Assembly: GCF_001552255.1 (NCBI RefSeq)
Contig: NZ_BCQV01000006.1
Span: forward strand, 27,811 to 91,810
Direction of reading: 5' to 3'
DNA: 64,000 bases
Source of the DNA: Alicyclobacillus shizuokensis NBRC 103103
GTDB lineage: Bacteria; Bacillota; Bacilli; Alicyclobacillales; Alicyclobacillaceae
Shown here: positions 62,971 to 64,000 of the stretch, piece after piece
Numbering within the stretch: the stretch's first letter is position 1
How the letters are laid out: each line of letters opens with the position of its first letter
Position numbers and translations under genes: made by a program
Notes under the pieces: model-generated
Told to the model about the DNA's origin: nothing
What the model saw: only the letters and a program-made list of their open reading frames with translations
Databases searched by the model: none

Positions 62971-64000
62971 TGATGAGGTTAAACTCACCAAAATTCTCGG
63001 ATCCATGTTATCGAAGCGTGGATACCCTGTGGTGATGGCATCGAACGGGCAAGAGGCACGTCATGCTTTGCAGCATGTGGATATCGACATCATTCTATTA
63101 GACATGATGTTACCGGATACAAGCGGCTTGGAACTGCTTTCCGAATGCAAAGGCCTATATCCGGACAAGCTTATCATTGTTGTCACCGCTTTTGGCAACA
63201 TTGAGAACGCTGTACAGGCCATGAAACTGGGAGCCTTTGATTACATTACAAAACCAGTAAAGTTTGAGGAACTGGAGATCGTTCTTAGAAAAGCTTCAGA
63301 CTGGATCGACCTTAAAAAGGAGAACAGCGAATTACGAACAAAAGTCCATAAATCTCTGGTCAATCAGTTACCTTCTGTAAATCCCAAAATGAAATCCGTT
63401 TGCGAATTGGTTGGCCGCGTTGCCAAAACCGATGCGACGGTCCTTTTGCAGGGAGAAAGTGGTACAGGCAAGAGTATGATTGCTCGACTGATCCACGACG
63501 AAAGTGATCGTAGAGATAAACCGTTCATCTACGTGAATTGCGCAGCCATCCCCGCAAACTTATTGGAAAGCGAGCTGTTCGGCTTTGAGAAAGGAGCCTT
63601 TACCGGCGCCACTCAATCGAAAGCAGGTAAATTTGAAGCGGCAAACGGCGGGAGCATTTTTCTCGATGAGATCGCTGAACTTCCATTACCGCTTCAGTCC
63701 AAGCTCCTCCAAGTCACCCAAGACAAAACCTTTACGCGTATTGGAAGCAATCAAAAACGCTCGGTCGATGTTCGTATCATCACTGCAACAAACAAGAGCC
63801 TCAAAGAAATGGTGCAACTTCGAGAATTCCGGGAAGACCTCTACTACCGGTTGAACGTTGTCACCATCTCCATTCCCCCGTTGCGGGAGCGCAAGGATGA
63901 TATTCCCGTCTTAATAGAACATTTTTTGCACAGACATCGCGTGAAGCGAAATCGTAATTACATCATATCCCCACAAATCGTAAACGTGTTGCTTCAACCC
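62948..64000 (+). CDS. NtrC-type sigma-54-dependent response regulator, cut at window end
   Basis: An open frame from the ATG at 62948 to the window edge, at least 351 residues. The receiver has LLIDDE and phospho-acceptor Asp52 in ILLDMMLPD. The AAA+ domain has Walker A GESGTGKS (169-176), the sigma-54 contact loop GAFTGA (216-221) and Walker B SIFLDEIAEL, and RRLN-type FREDLYYRLN. The DNA-binding C-terminus lies beyond the window. It starts 23 bases inside the kinase gene, so the two are coupled. It should activate sigma-54 promoters, probably of genes past the edge. Confidence 0.95.
   Translation, partial: MKTLLLIDDEVKLTKILGSMLSKRGYPVVMASNGQEARHALQHVDIDIILLDMMLPDTSGLELLSECKGLYPDKLIIVVTAFGNIENAVQAMKLGAFDYITKPVKFEELEIVLRKASDWIDLKKENSELRTKVHKSLVNQLPSVNPKMKSVCELVGRVAKTDATVLLQGESGTGKSMIARLIHDESDRRDKPFIYVNCAAIPANLLESELFGFEKGAFTGATQSKAGKFEAANGGSIFLDEIAELPLPLQSKLLQVTQDKTFTRIGSNQKRSVDVRIITATNKSLKEMVQLREFREDLYYRLNVVTISIPPLRERKDDIPVLIEHFLHRHRVKRNRNYIISPQIVNVLLQP

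Overview
The window looks like a chromosomal segment of a GC-rich, endospore-forming member of the Bacillota, most like the Alicyclobacillaceae (Alicyclobacillus/Kyrpidia type). Evidence: spore-coat and sporulation genes (SafA-like LysM protein, CotS-like kinase, cotJABC, ytxC), three T-box leaders before aminoacyl-tRNA synthetase genes, an L20-type leader before infC-rpmI-rplT, ZapA, MutS2, and strong AGGAGG-type ribosome binding sites with many GTG/TTG starts. No insertion sequence, CRISPR array or rRNA was seen. Most genes are on the minus strand.

Layout. 0.1-5.3 kb: a minus-strand run with a SafA-like LysM protein and CotS-like kinase, then a split NAD synthetase (separate glutaminase-type amidase plus NadE), YebC and a small exported protein. 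5.4-18 kb: tyrS with a Tyr T-box, divergent from a class A penicillin-binding protein; mutS2; a small membrane protein; cvpA, zapA; pheST with a Phe T-box. 18-24 kb: an MFS transporter, an arylamine N-acetyltransferase remnant and hutU-hutI-hutG (histidine degradation without hutH). 24-31 kb: an NCS1 permease convergent with tenA (probable thiamine-pyrimidine salvage), and a sugar-type ABC locus whose binding-protein gene carries an in-frame TAG, under a LacI-family regulator; then a lipase-like hydrolase. 31.8-36 kb: odhAB (E1 and E2 of 2-oxoglutarate dehydrogenase). 36-40.7 kb: an operon of an MFS-acyltransferase fusion, a HisC-like aminotransferase and an omega-amidase-type hydrolase. 40.8-46.8 kb: a six-gene molybdenum hydroxylase operon (coxG-D-E-M-S-L type). 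47-52 kb: MFS transporter, fused pabB-pabC, cotJABC and a YuiD-like membrane protein. 52-58.5 kb: dedA, a SpoU-type rRNA methyltransferase, rplT-rpmI-infC (infC starts at AUU), thrS with a Thr T-box, ytxC. 58.9-60.3 kb: tRNA-Val, a thioesterase, panD, tRNA-Leu. 60.5-64 kb: a visibly more AT-rich segment with a sensor histidine kinase and an NtrC-type sigma-54 activator cut by the window end.

The window joins core translation genes, controlled by tRNA charging or L20, with accessory catabolic cassettes. The most unusual items are the MFS-acyltransferase fusion next to an aminotransferase/omega-amidase pair, the hydroxylase large subunit with an atypical active-site loop, the amber-interrupted binding protein, the three T-boxes whose variable base fits each tRNA, and the AT-rich sigma-54 two-component system. 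Starts were chosen by ribosome binding site and family alignment from memory; no database search was possible.
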